DNA of 64,000 nt from JANNBN01 sp031430595 (GTDB lineage Bacteria; Actinomycetota; Acidimicrobiia; Acidimicrobiales; JANYDT01). The stretch is from contig JANPBU010000035.1 of the NCBI GenBank assembly GCA_031430595.1, positions 496,001-560,000 on the forward strand, given 5' to 3'. Positions 33,680-42,610 of this stretch are shown one piece after another; position 1 is the first letter of the stretch, and the number at the start of each line of letters is the position of its first letter. The notes under the pieces are model-generated. The model had not been told where the DNA came from. It did not search any database and worked only from the letters and a program-made list of their open reading frames with translations. Both the position numbers and the translations under genes were made by a program.

Positions 33680-35500
33680 ATGCTTCATCTTCCCCACCAC
33701 GACGGATCTGCACTCTTCGTCGATCAACCGAACCCCTCGCTCGGCGATGTTGTCACCGTTCGCTTGCGCATACCCCACAGCAGCGCGAGTTCAGCTGTTT
33801 GGATTCGAACGGTTGGTGATGGTGAACCACTTTTCGTTCAAGCTCAAGTTGACTTCACTGACGACATCGAAACCTGGTGGTATGCGCGCCTTCGAATACA
33901 GAACCCCGTTACCCATTACAGATGGCGACTCACCAACCCAGACCGATGGGTGACCCAATCGGGTACTCTGCGCTACGACCCAACTGATGCGGGCGACTAC
34001 CGCCTAGTTGCCCATCGCCCACCACCCGACTGGGCATCAGACGCAATCTTTTACCAAATCTTTCCTGATCGCTTTGCACGTTCAGCAACCGCACCGGCTT
34101 GGCAGCAATTCCCTGACTGGTCGACTCCGTCTGGGTGGCAAGACCCGGTCATCGAATCGACACCCGGCACACTCACGCAATTGTATGGTGGCGATTTTCG
34201 CGGGGTTGAAGAGCGTCTCGATCACCTCACGGCCCTTGGGGTTAATGCCATCTATTCGACACCGTTTTTTCCGGGCCGCTCAAATCATCGTTACGACGCA
34301 ACAACGTTCGATCACGTTGACCCGTTACTCGGAGGTGACGCTGCGCTAGCCCAGCTTGTGGCTGCGCTGCACGCTCGAGGCATCCGCTTCGTTGGTGATT
34401 TGACCACCAATCACAGTGGGGTTACCCACGATTGGTTTACTCGCGCCCAGGCCGATGCAACGAGTGAAGAAGCTCAGTTCTACTCATTTTTGAATCACCC
34501 TCATGAATACGAAACATGGTTGGGTGTCGAATCACTTCCAAAGTTTGATCACTCTTCGAAAGGTCTGACTGATCGCTTATTTGACGCGCCAGATTCGGTC
34601 GTCCGTCGTTACCTGTGTGACCCGTTCGATTTCGACGGCTGGCGAATCGATGTGGCCAACATGACGGGCCGTTCCGGCGGGCAAGACCTCAATCATCAAG
34701 TTGGTCGACAACTTCGCCGAACACTTCACGAGACGAGTGCAGAGGCATTGTTGATTGCTGAACACTGCCATGACGCGTCGAATGACCTTGTGGGCGATGG
34801 TTGGTATTCGACGATGAACTATGCGGGCTTCACGAACGCAATCTGTTCATGGTTGGGAAGCTGGTTTCCACTTGACCACCTTGAGGCACCGCCACGCATG
34901 AGGGCGCAGACTGGGCGAGAAGTTCAGCAATCGCTCGATGCATTCGCAGCCAGTATTTCGTGGCGAAGCCGGGCCGCAAACCTCAACCTTCTTGGCAGCC
35001 ATGATTCGGTTCGGTTTAGATCGATCGTGGGCGACAACGCATCACTACATTCCATTGGAACCACGTTACTGATGACGTTCCCCGGAATTCCTTCTGTGTT
35101 TCAAGGCGATGAATTCGCCATGGTAGGTACGCATAGTCATTTGTCGCGGAGCCCCTTGCAATGGGACCAACCACACGACCAGTCGACGTTTAACAACCAT
35201 CGAAACGCCATTGCGGCTCGCCGAGAAAGCGTTGCATTACGACGTGGCGGGTTTCGTTGGGTTTGCGTCGGTGACGATCACCTCACCTTCCTCCGTGAAC
35301 ACAATGACGGCGTTACGCTTGTTCACGCTGCCCGATCAACAGACACCGTCGATACCGAAGCAATCGACGCATCGCTGTTAGCCGCCGGATACGAAGCAGG
35401 TCATTCGACGACGAGCCTTCTCACCGGGGCCGATGTCTCTCTTCGCGATGGCCTTCATATCGAAGGCCCGAGCGGGGCCGTGGTGCTTCAACTCAAGTAG
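33680..35500 (+). CDS. GH13 glycosidase, maltodextrin-degrading (neopullulanase/MalZ type)
   Basis: 606 residues. An N-terminal beta-domain (about 1-110) like CBM34 precedes the (beta/alpha)8 barrel starting IFYQIFPDRFARS. Catalytic regions: I GDLTTNHSG, II FDGWRIDVANM (nucleophile Asp), III LLIAEHCHD (acid Glu), IV LLGSHDSVR (Asp). No signal peptide, so it likely acts inside on imported maltodextrins. A C-terminal beta-domain follows. Last gene of the mal cluster. Confidence 0.9.
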   Translation: MLHLPHHDGSALFVDQPNPSLGDVVTVRLRIPHSSASSAVWIRTVGDGEPLFVQAQVDFTDDIETWWYARLRIQNPVTHYRWRLTNPDRWVTQSGTLRYDPTDAGDYRLVAHRPPPDWASDAIFYQIFPDRFARSATAPAWQQFPDWSTPSGWQDPVIESTPGTLTQLYGGDFRGVEERLDHLTALGVNAIYSTPFFPGRSNHRYDATTFDHVDPLLGGDAALAQLVAALHARGIRFVGDLTTNHSGVTHDWFTRAQADATSEEAQFYSFLNHPHEYETWLGVESLPKFDHSSKGLTDRLFDAPDSVVRRYLCDPFDFDGWRIDVANMTGRSGGQDLNHQVGRQLRRTLHETSAEALLIAEHCHDASNDLVGDGWYSTMNYAGFTNAICSWLGSWFPLDHLEAPPRMRAQTGREVQQSLDAFAASISWRSRAANLNLLGSHDSVRFRSIVGDNASLHSIGTTLLMTFPGIPSVFQGDEFAMVGTHSHLSRSPLQWDQPHDQSTFNNHRNAIAARRESVALRRGGFRWVCVGDDHLTFLREHNDGVTLVHAARSTDTVDTEAIDASLLAAGYEAGHSTTSLLTGADVSLRDGLHIEGPSGAVVLQLK

Positions 35501-35561
35501 TCGCAGCTACCTGCTTGCGTACGGTTGGCGATTACGGTCAGAACCGGGAAGGATGCGAGTC

Positions 35562-36629
35562 ATGGCTTCACTCACGATCGACCAAGCCCGCTCTGGGGCA
35601 TTCCTCGAACATCTCAAAGCCTCGTACCGGGGTTCAGTGCTTACGATGATGATCAACCTTGGGCATCGACATCGACTGTTCGATGCGCTAGTTGAAGCAC
35701 CCGTAACAGTCGAGTCACTTGCCACCGCTACCGGCCTGTCACCGCGTCACCTCAAGGAATGGCTGGGGGCAATCGCGGTAGGCGGAATTGTCGAGTACGA
35801 CGCCGACACCAAAACCTTTACGCTTCCGCCCGAACACGGCTTTTGGTTGACTGGCACCGGTTACACAAACCTCGGAGGCCTCTCAGGAATGTTGACCGGG
35901 CTTTCCGACCGACTTGGCGATGTTTCTGAGGCGTTCGCCCACGGCGGCGGTGTTCCGTATGAGAAGTACCGCCCTCATTTCACCTGTGCCATGGATTCAA
36001 TGGGCCGTGCCCGGTACGACGCGCTTCTCGTGCGTGTATATCTTCGCAAGGTAAGCGGATTAGTAGAGACGCTTACTAACGGTGCAAGGGTGTGCGATGT
36101 TGGGTGCGGCACCGGGCACTGTTTGAACCTCATGGCGAAAGCATTCCCGGCGTCGACCTTCGTGGGGTATGACTTTGCACCAGACGCGATTGAATTAGCG
36201 CGAGTCGAGACCCAAGAAATGAGTCTCACGAACGTCACGTTTGAAGTCGCCGACGCCACCGCTATCCCTACTGATCCCGGCTTTGATGTGGTCTTTGCGT
36301 TCGATGCGATTCATGATCAAGCGAATCCGGTTGGGGTACTGACTGCAATTCGGCAGGCCGTGCGCGTTGATGGCGGCCGGTTCGTCATGCTCGACATCAA
36401 GGCCAGTTCGAACCTCGAAGACAACATCGCCGACCCTGCCAATCTGATTCTCTACGGTACCAGCGTGATGCACTGCATGGAGGTATCGCTGGCCGGTGGT
36501 GGACCTGGCCTGGGGACCGTGTGGGGAACGCAATTGGCAACCAAAATGTTGCACGATGCCGGTTTCGCGAATGTCGAACAGTTTGATCTCGAAGCTGACC
36601 CAACCAACTGCCTATTTGCCTGTTCCTAG
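35562..36629 (+). CDS. Class I SAM-dependent methyltransferase with winged-helix N-terminus
   Basis: 355 residues from ATG 35562, with SD GGGAAGG 9-10 bases upstream (ATG 35553 sits right on the SD). A winged-helix dimerisation module at about 1-90 (TVESLATATGLSPRHLKEWL) precedes a Rossmann MTase: VCDVGCGTGHCLNLMAKAFP and FDVVFAFDAIHDQ. Architecture as in O-methyltransferase-2-like enzymes. Substrate unknown. The 5' end of a longer frame overlaps the GH13 gene and is not needed. Confidence 0.8.
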   Translation: MASLTIDQARSGAFLEHLKASYRGSVLTMMINLGHRHRLFDALVEAPVTVESLATATGLSPRHLKEWLGAIAVGGIVEYDADTKTFTLPPEHGFWLTGTGYTNLGGLSGMLTGLSDRLGDVSEAFAHGGGVPYEKYRPHFTCAMDSMGRARYDALLVRVYLRKVSGLVETLTNGARVCDVGCGTGHCLNLMAKAFPASTFVGYDFAPDAIELARVETQEMSLTNVTFEVADATAIPTDPGFDVVFAFDAIHDQANPVGVLTAIRQAVRVDGGRFVMLDIKASSNLEDNIADPANLILYGTSVMHCMEVSLAGGGPGLGTVWGTQLATKMLHDAGFANVEQFDLEADPTNCLFACS

Positions 36630-36835
36630 TCAGTTTGTGGGTGGCCACACAGCTTCACGAGTGCAGCGACTGTGTTGATGTTGCGAGCCGTTCCGGAAGT
36701 AGCCGCCGGAATCTTTAGCTTCGAGTCAGCCATGGCCAACTTGCCGGTACCACCAACGTTTACTGCTCGAAGTAACGCGATGTATGTGGGTACAGATCGA
36801 GTCCAGTTTCTTTGGCAGCCGGACGGCATCACCAT
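36626..36835 (-). pseudogene. DUF1697 gene remnant with internal deletion
   Basis: Reads VPTYIALLRAVNVGGTGKLAM, the N-terminus of DUF1697 proteins (usually about 180 residues), then jumps to LKIPAATSGTARNINTVAAL, which is the family's C-terminus. Some 100 residues between are missing, and the frame stays open. The codon at the family start position is GTA, not ATG/GTG, so the original start may be mutated. Overlaps the end of the methyltransferase gene by 4 bp. Confidence 0.7.
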
Positions 36836-36850
36836 CAGTGAACTGCAACT

Positions 36851-37453
36851 ATGGCACGCATGATCGAAACCACCAAGAAAACCATGAGCACCGGACGCCT
36901 TGAAGCTTTCAGCGATGGCGTATTGGCCATCCTCATCACAATCATGGTGTTGGAACTAAAAGTTCCTGAGGGCCACACCTTCGCGGCCCTCAAACCTCTC
37001 GGGCCAACACTATTTGCCTACTGGCTGAGCTTTGTCTTCATCGGTATTTACTGGAACAACCATCACCACATGTTCCAAGTGACTGAGAAGGTAACCGGCG
37101 CAATTCTATGGGCCAACCTTCACCTGCTCTTCTGGCTTTCACTCGTTCCTTTTGCAACGATCTGGATGGGCGAAAACCACCGTGAAGCGTTGCCCACCGC
37201 AGCGTATGGTTTTATTCTGAACGTTGCTGGACTGGCGTATTTCATTCTGTCGAAGACGATCATTCGTGTCGAAGGCTCAGACTCTCCGCTGGCCAAAGCA
37301 ATCGGAAACGACCGAAAAGGAATCATGTCGCTCGTGGTGTATTCAGCGGCGATCGCTTTTGCGTTTGTTGAACCGTGGGTGTCGCAAGGTCTGTTCGTAT
37401 TGGTTGCATTGATGTGGTTCATCCCCGACCGTCGTATCGAAGTAGCCGAGTGA
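36851..37453 (+). CDS. TMEM175-type ion channel (DUF1211)
   Basis: 200 residues, about six membrane helices. The hallmark RLEAFSDGVLAILITIMVLELK of TMEM175 helix 1 is at about 16-37. Bacterial TMEM175 proteins are tetrameric K+-permeable channels without a GYG filter; the FSD motif lies at the start of the first helix. NNHHHMF in the next segment matches the family. ATG 36851 chosen; ATG 36860 is possible. Short gap (41 bp) to the next gene. Confidence 0.85.
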   Translation: MARMIETTKKTMSTGRLEAFSDGVLAILITIMVLELKVPEGHTFAALKPLGPTLFAYWLSFVFIGIYWNNHHHMFQVTEKVTGAILWANLHLLFWLSLVPFATIWMGENHREALPTAAYGFILNVAGLAYFILSKTIIRVEGSDSPLAKAIGNDRKGIMSLVVYSAAIAFAFVEPWVSQGLFVLVALMWFIPDRRIEVAE

Positions 37454-37494
37454 GCAACGAGTTGACCAGGCCAACGACGTAGTCTCTTTGCAAC

Positions 37495-38757
37495 ATGTTT
37501 AACGACCTTCGCATCAACGGCCCGAGACTGCTTCAACGTATCAATGACCTTGCCGAAATTGGTCCAATCACTGGTGCGAACGGTGAACGAGGATCAGCCC
37601 GGCTAGCGTTAAGCGACGAAGACCGCGACGGTCGCGACGTCGTCGTTGCATGGATTCGCGACCTTGGTCTGACGTACAGCATCGACACAATCGGAAACGT
37701 GATCGCGGTTCGTCCCGCAAAAGATGGGTCAGTCGAGCACCCAGTGATGACCGGCAGTCATATCGACACCGTTCGCACTGGTGGTCTCTATGACGGAATT
37801 CTTGGGGTGTTGGCGGGTCTTGAAATCATTGAACGCCTCATCGAAACCAACACCGAGACCACCCGGCCGATCGCCGTTGCTTTCTTCACCAACGAAGAAG
37901 GTGCTCGCTACAACCCCGACATGATGGGAAGTCTCGTGTATTGCGGCGGTATGAGCGCTGAAGAAGCTCACGACGTAGTCGGCATCGACGGCACCCGGGT
38001 CGGCGACGAACTGCTGCGCATTGGTTACCTGGGTTCAAGGCCGTGCCCAGGGGCCGCCCCGCACTCGTTCGTCGAGCTTCATATCGAGCAAGGCCCGGTG
38101 CTTGAAGCCGAAGGTTTTCGAATCGGTGCCGTAACCAGCGTGCAGGGTATTTCGTGGCAGGAGCTCACCATCACCGGCCAATCGAATCATGCCGGAACAA
38201 CGCCAATGTCGTTGCGTCACGATGCCGGATACGCTGCCGCCCGAGTCGCCACGTTTGTACGTGAGCTTGCGATACTCATGGGTCACCCGCATGTAGGAAC
38301 CGTCGGCCACATCAAATTGCACCCGAACCTCGTAAACGTTGTCGCTGCGACAGCCATCATGACGGTTGACCTTCGAAACACTGACGAATCGAAATTACAG
38401 GAATCAGAAAACCGACTGACCAGGTTTCTTCAGGAGCTTTCCGATAGCGAAGGTGTCGAGATTGTTTCGCGCAAATTGGCTCGCTTTGAACCGGTGCAAT
38501 TTGATGAACGCGTTATTGGCCTCGTCGAACAAACTGCGACAGCCCTCGGAAACACCGTAAAGCGCTTACCGTCGGGAGCGGGTCACGATGCGCAAATGAT
38601 TGCTCGCATGTGCCCTACCGCGATGATTTTCACGCAGAGCCATAAGGGCATCAGCCACAACCCAGCCGAATTCACCGAACCGGCCGATCTTGTTATGGGC
38701 ACCGACATTTTATTGCAAACTATGTTGGCGCTCAGTGAAACCGACATTGTCGGCTGA
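37495..38757 (+). CDS. Zn-dependent N-carbamoyl-L-amino acid hydrolase / allantoate amidohydrolase family
   Basis: 420 residues, M20/HyuC-AllC family. Metal ligands sit in GSHIDTVRTGGLYDG, TNEEGARY, and FVELHIEQGPVLE; GAGHDAQMIA near the C-terminus has the last His. These enzymes free amino acids or ureidoglycolate with CO2 and ammonia from carbamoyl or allantoate substrates. Followed 28 bp later by a nitrilase-type carbamoylase. Exact substrate cannot be decided between the two family branches. Confidence 0.85.
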   Translation: MFNDLRINGPRLLQRINDLAEIGPITGANGERGSARLALSDEDRDGRDVVVAWIRDLGLTYSIDTIGNVIAVRPAKDGSVEHPVMTGSHIDTVRTGGLYDGILGVLAGLEIIERLIETNTETTRPIAVAFFTNEEGARYNPDMMGSLVYCGGMSAEEAHDVVGIDGTRVGDELLRIGYLGSRPCPGAAPHSFVELHIEQGPVLEAEGFRIGAVTSVQGISWQELTITGQSNHAGTTPMSLRHDAGYAAARVATFVRELAILMGHPHVGTVGHIKLHPNLVNVVAATAIMTVDLRNTDESKLQESENRLTRFLQELSDSEGVEIVSRKLARFEPVQFDERVIGLVEQTATALGNTVKRLPSGAGHDAQMIARMCPTAMIFTQSHKGISHNPAEFTEPADLVMGTDILLQTMLALSETDIVG

Positions 38758-38785
38758 CGACCCAGGCCCTACACTCGTAATCCGT

Positions 38786-39751
38786 ATGCCTAGAGTACTT
38801 ACCGTCGCCGCCGCCCAACTTGGGCCAGTTCAACGAGAACACTCTCGCTCTGACGTGGTCGAACGACTGCTCACCATGCTGCGCTCGGCAGCGTCGCGCG
38901 GTGCTCAATTAGTAGTGTTCCCCGAATTAGCCCTGACTACTTTCTTTCCACGCTGGTATACCGAGGTCGAGTCAGAGATTGATGCTTGGTACGAGGCCAC
39001 GATGCCATCGCCGGTTACGCAACCTCTGTTCGATGAAGCCAAACGATTGGGTGTTGGTTTTCAACTTGGGTATGCCGAGTTGGCTTACGATGCCGAAGGT
39101 CATAAGCACAGATACAACACGTCGATCATGGTTGAGCGTGATGGTGGTGTCGTAGCCCACTACCGCAAGGTGCACATTCCGGGCCATGAACAGCACGAAC
39201 CTTGGCGACCGTTCCAGCACCTTGAGCGCTACTACTTTGAATCCGGTCCCGTTGGTTTCGGCGTTGCTCGTGCCTTTGGGGGCATCGTTGGCATGGCTAC
39301 GTGTAACGATCGCCGATGGCCAGAGACGTATCGGGTCATGGGGTTACAGGGGGTTGAGCTTATTGGCATCGGTTACAACACGCCTATTCATTACGCACCA
39401 GACCCAGCCCAAAATAGTTTGCAAGGTTTTCACAATGACCTGTGTATGCAATCAGGGGCATACCAAAATGGCACCTGGGTTATTGGCGTGGCAAAGGGTG
39501 GAACAGAAGAAGGGGTTGAGTCACTCTGCCAGTCGGCTATCTACGCACCTAGCGGTCAGATAGTAGCACGTGCACTTACTACCGATGATGAAGTCATTGT
39601 TGCAGAGGCCGACCTCGATATGTGTGCGAAGTTTAAGCACACATTGTTTCAAATGAGTCGCTACCGCGAGCCGCAGCATTACGGAATCATCACGGCACAA
39701 AAGGGTGTAGTCGAGCCTCCCGCTCTTCCTGAGGGCCACCCCTGGGCGTAG
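38786..39751 (+). CDS. N-carbamoyl-D-amino acid hydrolase-like nitrilase-superfamily amidase
   Basis: 321 residues from ATG 38786 (a longer frame starts inside the preceding gene). Catalytic triad of the nitrilase superfamily: Glu in VFPELALTTFFPRW, Lys in YRKVHIPGHEQHEPWRP, Cys in ATCNDRRWPE. FPRW and HEPWRPFQHLERYYF are typical of D-carbamoylases and distinguish it from general amidases. It would convert N-carbamoyl-D-amino acids to D-amino acids, CO2 and ammonia. Confidence 0.85.
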   Translation: MPRVLTVAAAQLGPVQREHSRSDVVERLLTMLRSAASRGAQLVVFPELALTTFFPRWYTEVESEIDAWYEATMPSPVTQPLFDEAKRLGVGFQLGYAELAYDAEGHKHRYNTSIMVERDGGVVAHYRKVHIPGHEQHEPWRPFQHLERYYFESGPVGFGVARAFGGIVGMATCNDRRWPETYRVMGLQGVELIGIGYNTPIHYAPDPAQNSLQGFHNDLCMQSGAYQNGTWVIGVAKGGTEEGVESLCQSAIYAPSGQIVARALTTDDEVIVAEADLDMCAKFKHTLFQMSRYREPQHYGIITAQKGVVEPPALPEGHPWA

Positions 39752-39783
39752 CGTCTTGGCTGGCCAAAAATATAGAGTTGCCT

Positions 39784-40914
39784 ATGGACCCTCGGCAAAA
39801 AGCACTACCCCTCGCATTCACCGCCACACTTATCTTCGCAGCGTGCAGCAGCCAATCAGCAACCCTGCCATCATCGACATTGCCGCGAAACAGCGCCAAT
39901 TCAACCTCTGAAATTCGCACAGGGGTCTATTCAAACGACCCAAGCAAACTGTGGCTCGCAGGTCCCGAATCGGTAGTCAAGCCCGGCGAATCAAGCAAAC
40001 TGTCGCTCACAAAACCTGAAATCTGCCCGATCATCGATCCGGTAAAGATTGTAAAACAGCTAAACATCGACGGCGTTGTCACTTCCCTCGATTGGACACA
40101 GGCCGGATACGGTTCGACCTGTGAAGCACGAATTGCCATCGGGGCCAGCGAAGGTTTCCTGTCTTGGGGGGTCGGAAAAGCAGACCCAAAATATTGGGAA
40201 GTCGTTGGTACCGATGAATCGGGGACGACGACTGCCGAAGTAGTCGGTGGGCAACCAGCGCGACTGTATGTAGGTGCAGAAAAGCAATACGCCTCCGTCG
40301 TCGTGGCGGTTAAAGATTTATGGTTCACCGTGAGCGTACGAGATGTCGAAATCACTGACAACGCTTCGGTTTTGCGTTTTGCAGAAGACCTTGTCGCAGC
40401 ATTGAAAACCGTAACGCCGATTGCTACGCCAGCACTCGATTCGATCGCTTCTGCACCACTACGTTTGAGCGGTGCACAAGTCTGTTCACTTATGAGTGAT
40501 GACGTTCTGAAGACGCTCGTCAAATTGCGGACCTATCCAGAAATCCCGACGGACATCTTGCCTGACAGCTATCAGTTGAGCGACAAATCGGTGTGGTGCA
40601 CCCGAGGACACGGCCGGACCAGAGTCACGATTTCCAACACCAAACCGTACGACTGGGCAAACACTCAACCAGAAGAGTCCGGGTATACAACACCGGCAAG
40701 CTTTGGTGAAATTGTGGGATTTCGACGAAGAGAACTCGATGAAGCCGGTGCATTCCTCAAAACCATCGCGACCGTTCCGTGGCGCACATCTTGGGTTGAA
40801 ATCGAAATCCAATACTTGTCGGAGGGCCCAGAACTTGATGCAATCCTCGGCAAAGAAGTTCAAGAGGTGTTAAGCAAACTCGACAAACGAGTCAATGACA
40901 CATCAGTTCTCTAG
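39784..40914 (+). CDS. Putative lipoprotein, DUF3558-like
   Basis: 376 residues from ATG 39784 (TTG 39778 gives two more). Signal with lipobox FAAC near residue 20, then a Ser/Thr-rich linker. The body has two similar halves, each with a conserved-looking Cys (PEICPII..., STCEAR; AQVCSLM, SVWCTRG), which suggests a duplicated domain with disulfides outside the membrane. No function can be assigned. Overlaps the convergent gene by 12 bp. Confidence 0.6.
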   Translation: MDPRQKALPLAFTATLIFAACSSQSATLPSSTLPRNSANSTSEIRTGVYSNDPSKLWLAGPESVVKPGESSKLSLTKPEICPIIDPVKIVKQLNIDGVVTSLDWTQAGYGSTCEARIAIGASEGFLSWGVGKADPKYWEVVGTDESGTTTAEVVGGQPARLYVGAEKQYASVVVAVKDLWFTVSVRDVEITDNASVLRFAEDLVAALKTVTPIATPALDSIASAPLRLSGAQVCSLMSDDVLKTLVKLRTYPEIPTDILPDSYQLSDKSVWCTRGHGRTRVTISNTKPYDWANTQPEESGYTTPASFGEIVGFRRRELDEAGAFLKTIATVPWRTSWVEIEIQYLSEGPELDAILGKEVQEVLSKLDKRVNDTSVL

Positions 40915-41736
40915 GGTCAACGCACCTTTGCTTTGCCTCTCTGAAGTATTGAACTGTGGATGATCACGAGCTTCGAGAACAAACATCAATTCCGGCCATG
41001 GTTCTTTGTCAAACCGTGAACCGAGATGCCATCGCAACCCGTAGATTTGGCTGATCGGGCGATCTGGGTGGGCTGTGTTGAGGTCACGAATCGCGGCCCA
41101 TTCGCCATTGTCGAGTGAGTACGGGTAGCCAATCAAGTCGTCAAAGTACATAACAACCCTTGGTAACAGCCGACTGCTGTCACACGTCAGAATTGGCGTG
41201 AGGCTCGCAACCGTCGAGCTGTAATAGTCCAAGTCGTTGGCGACGAATCCAAGCGGAGCGGTCTGACTCTGGACGAAGTCGGCCACTGTCACGGCGACAT
41301 CCCCAAGAACTATTGATGCATTCGACGGAAGTTTTGCTCTGAGTTCTTCTGGTTTCATCGCAAAGTCACCGAATTCAAATGCAAAAGGAGCATCGCGCCG
41401 ATCGGTCGGCGCAGGCAGACCCGCCCCAGTATCAAAGCCAACAGCATCGATGGTTACGCCATAGCGGAGACCAACAATGTGGGAAACATTTGCAAGCGAT
41501 ATCAACCCACCCCCGGCAGCCACCCCCATTTCGGCTACCCATATTCGGTCGATACCAAGCGCCCGAGCGGTATGAGCAGCCCGAAGAACCCCGTACGTGT
41601 AAGCAGGCCGAAGGCCTGGGACTCGTTGGCTACAAATTTCTAAAAGTGAAGCAGCAACCGGATCATGCATTGATGGTGGCCGATCAGGATCAAGTATCCG
41701 TTTCGCCAATTTCCTAACCTGCCAAACACCTCGCAT
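40903..41736 (-). CDS. TylF/MycF-like SAM-dependent methyltransferase
   Basis: 277 residues. AEMGVAAGGGLISLANVS (about 70-87) is the SAM-binding glycine loop; GFDTGAGLPAPTDRRDAPF and LGDVAVTVADF match the TylF family; GFVANDLDYYSSTVASL has the metal-binding Asp. TylF-type enzymes are Mg-dependent sugar O-methyltransferases. Isolated, so the acceptor is unknown. Divergent from the E2-like gene with 94 bp between. Confidence 0.65.
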   Translation of the reverse strand: MRGVWQVRKLAKRILDPDRPPSMHDPVAASLLEICSQRVPGLRPAYTYGVLRAAHTARALGIDRIWVAEMGVAAGGGLISLANVSHIVGLRYGVTIDAVGFDTGAGLPAPTDRRDAPFAFEFGDFAMKPEELRAKLPSNASIVLGDVAVTVADFVQSQTAPLGFVANDLDYYSSTVASLTPILTCDSSRLLPRVVMYFDDLIGYPYSLDNGEWAAIRDLNTAHPDRPISQIYGLRWHLGSRFDKEPWPELMFVLEARDHPQFNTSERQSKGALTLEN

Positions 41737-41830
41737 CTCAGCCTCCTTGATTTACATCACTTGCTCAGTTAATCAATTCTCGAAATTATACGCTTCCGGG
41801 GTGAGGACGATTCGGCGGTAGGGTTCGCTC

Positions 41831-42610
41831 ATGGCTTCGCATCACACGGGGCGTACCAAAGCAACATCGACCAAACGGCGGGTGAAACGAGATCGAATTG
41901 CCCTCGCCACCTGGTCACGAGCCAATGACGCCAAAGTGGGGTGCACGCTCAGGCTGGAATGGGATCGGGTGTCGCTCGCGCATCCGGGGGTGGTTCCGGT
42001 GGCGGTACTCGGTTATGCACTCGGACAGGCACTCAAACAGAACCCGATCGCGAATAGACGCATCGTACTGTGGGGTCTTCGGCCACACAAGACCGTAAGA
42101 ATCTCGTTTGCTGTCGACGCCAAAGATGACCTTAAAGTCGCCGTGGTTGACCGGGTCGATGAACTCGACGCCCGCCAACTTCAACAGGCGCTCAAGCGAG
42201 CAGCACTAGACGCACGAAAAGGGATCGGACCGCTAGCGCGAGCCACTCGCCTCGTTGAACACCTTCCTGTAGTCATCGGGCGACCGGCCTTACGACTGTG
42301 GTCATTCATTACTGCCGGCCTCGGTATCGGAATGCTCGGGGTGCCCGGTGCGCCATTCGGGGCAGCAATTCTTTCCTCGGTCGGACGCTTCGGCCTTCCT
42401 GCTGTCGATGTTCCGTTCATACCGTTTACCCGATGCGTCTTAGTGTGCTCGATTGGTTCAGTCACACCTACCGTGATCGCCCGCGACGGTATTGGTGTGG
42501 TGGTCGAGACAGTAGATGTTGCGGTAACCGTCGACCATCGGGTAAGCGACGCCTCGCAATTCGCAGCCCTACTCGCCACCTTCGAATCGGCCTGTTACGG
42601 AACCTACTGA
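41831..42610 (+). CDS. Stand-alone E2-type (2-oxoacid dehydrogenase acyltransferase) catalytic domain protein
   Basis: 259 residues. The C-terminal half resembles the catalytic domain of E2 / chloramphenicol acetyltransferase fold, ending VDHRVSDASQFAALLATF, where E2 enzymes have DHRxxDG; His and Asp are kept while Gly is Ala. There is no lipoyl domain and no E1/E3-binding domain. The N-terminal basic part (KRRVKRDR) precedes a domain about 50-130. A hydrophobic segment at about 155-190 (AGLGIGMLGVPGAPFGAAIL) could be buried or membrane-associated. Not part of a dehydrogenase operon here. Confidence 0.6.
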   Translation: MASHHTGRTKATSTKRRVKRDRIALATWSRANDAKVGCTLRLEWDRVSLAHPGVVPVAVLGYALGQALKQNPIANRRIVLWGLRPHKTVRISFAVDAKDDLKVAVVDRVDELDARQLQQALKRAALDARKGIGPLARATRLVEHLPVVIGRPALRLWSFITAGLGIGMLGVPGAPFGAAILSSVGRFGLPAVDVPFIPFTRCVLVCSIGSVTPTVIARDGIGVVVETVDVAVTVDHRVSDASQFAALLATFESACYGTY

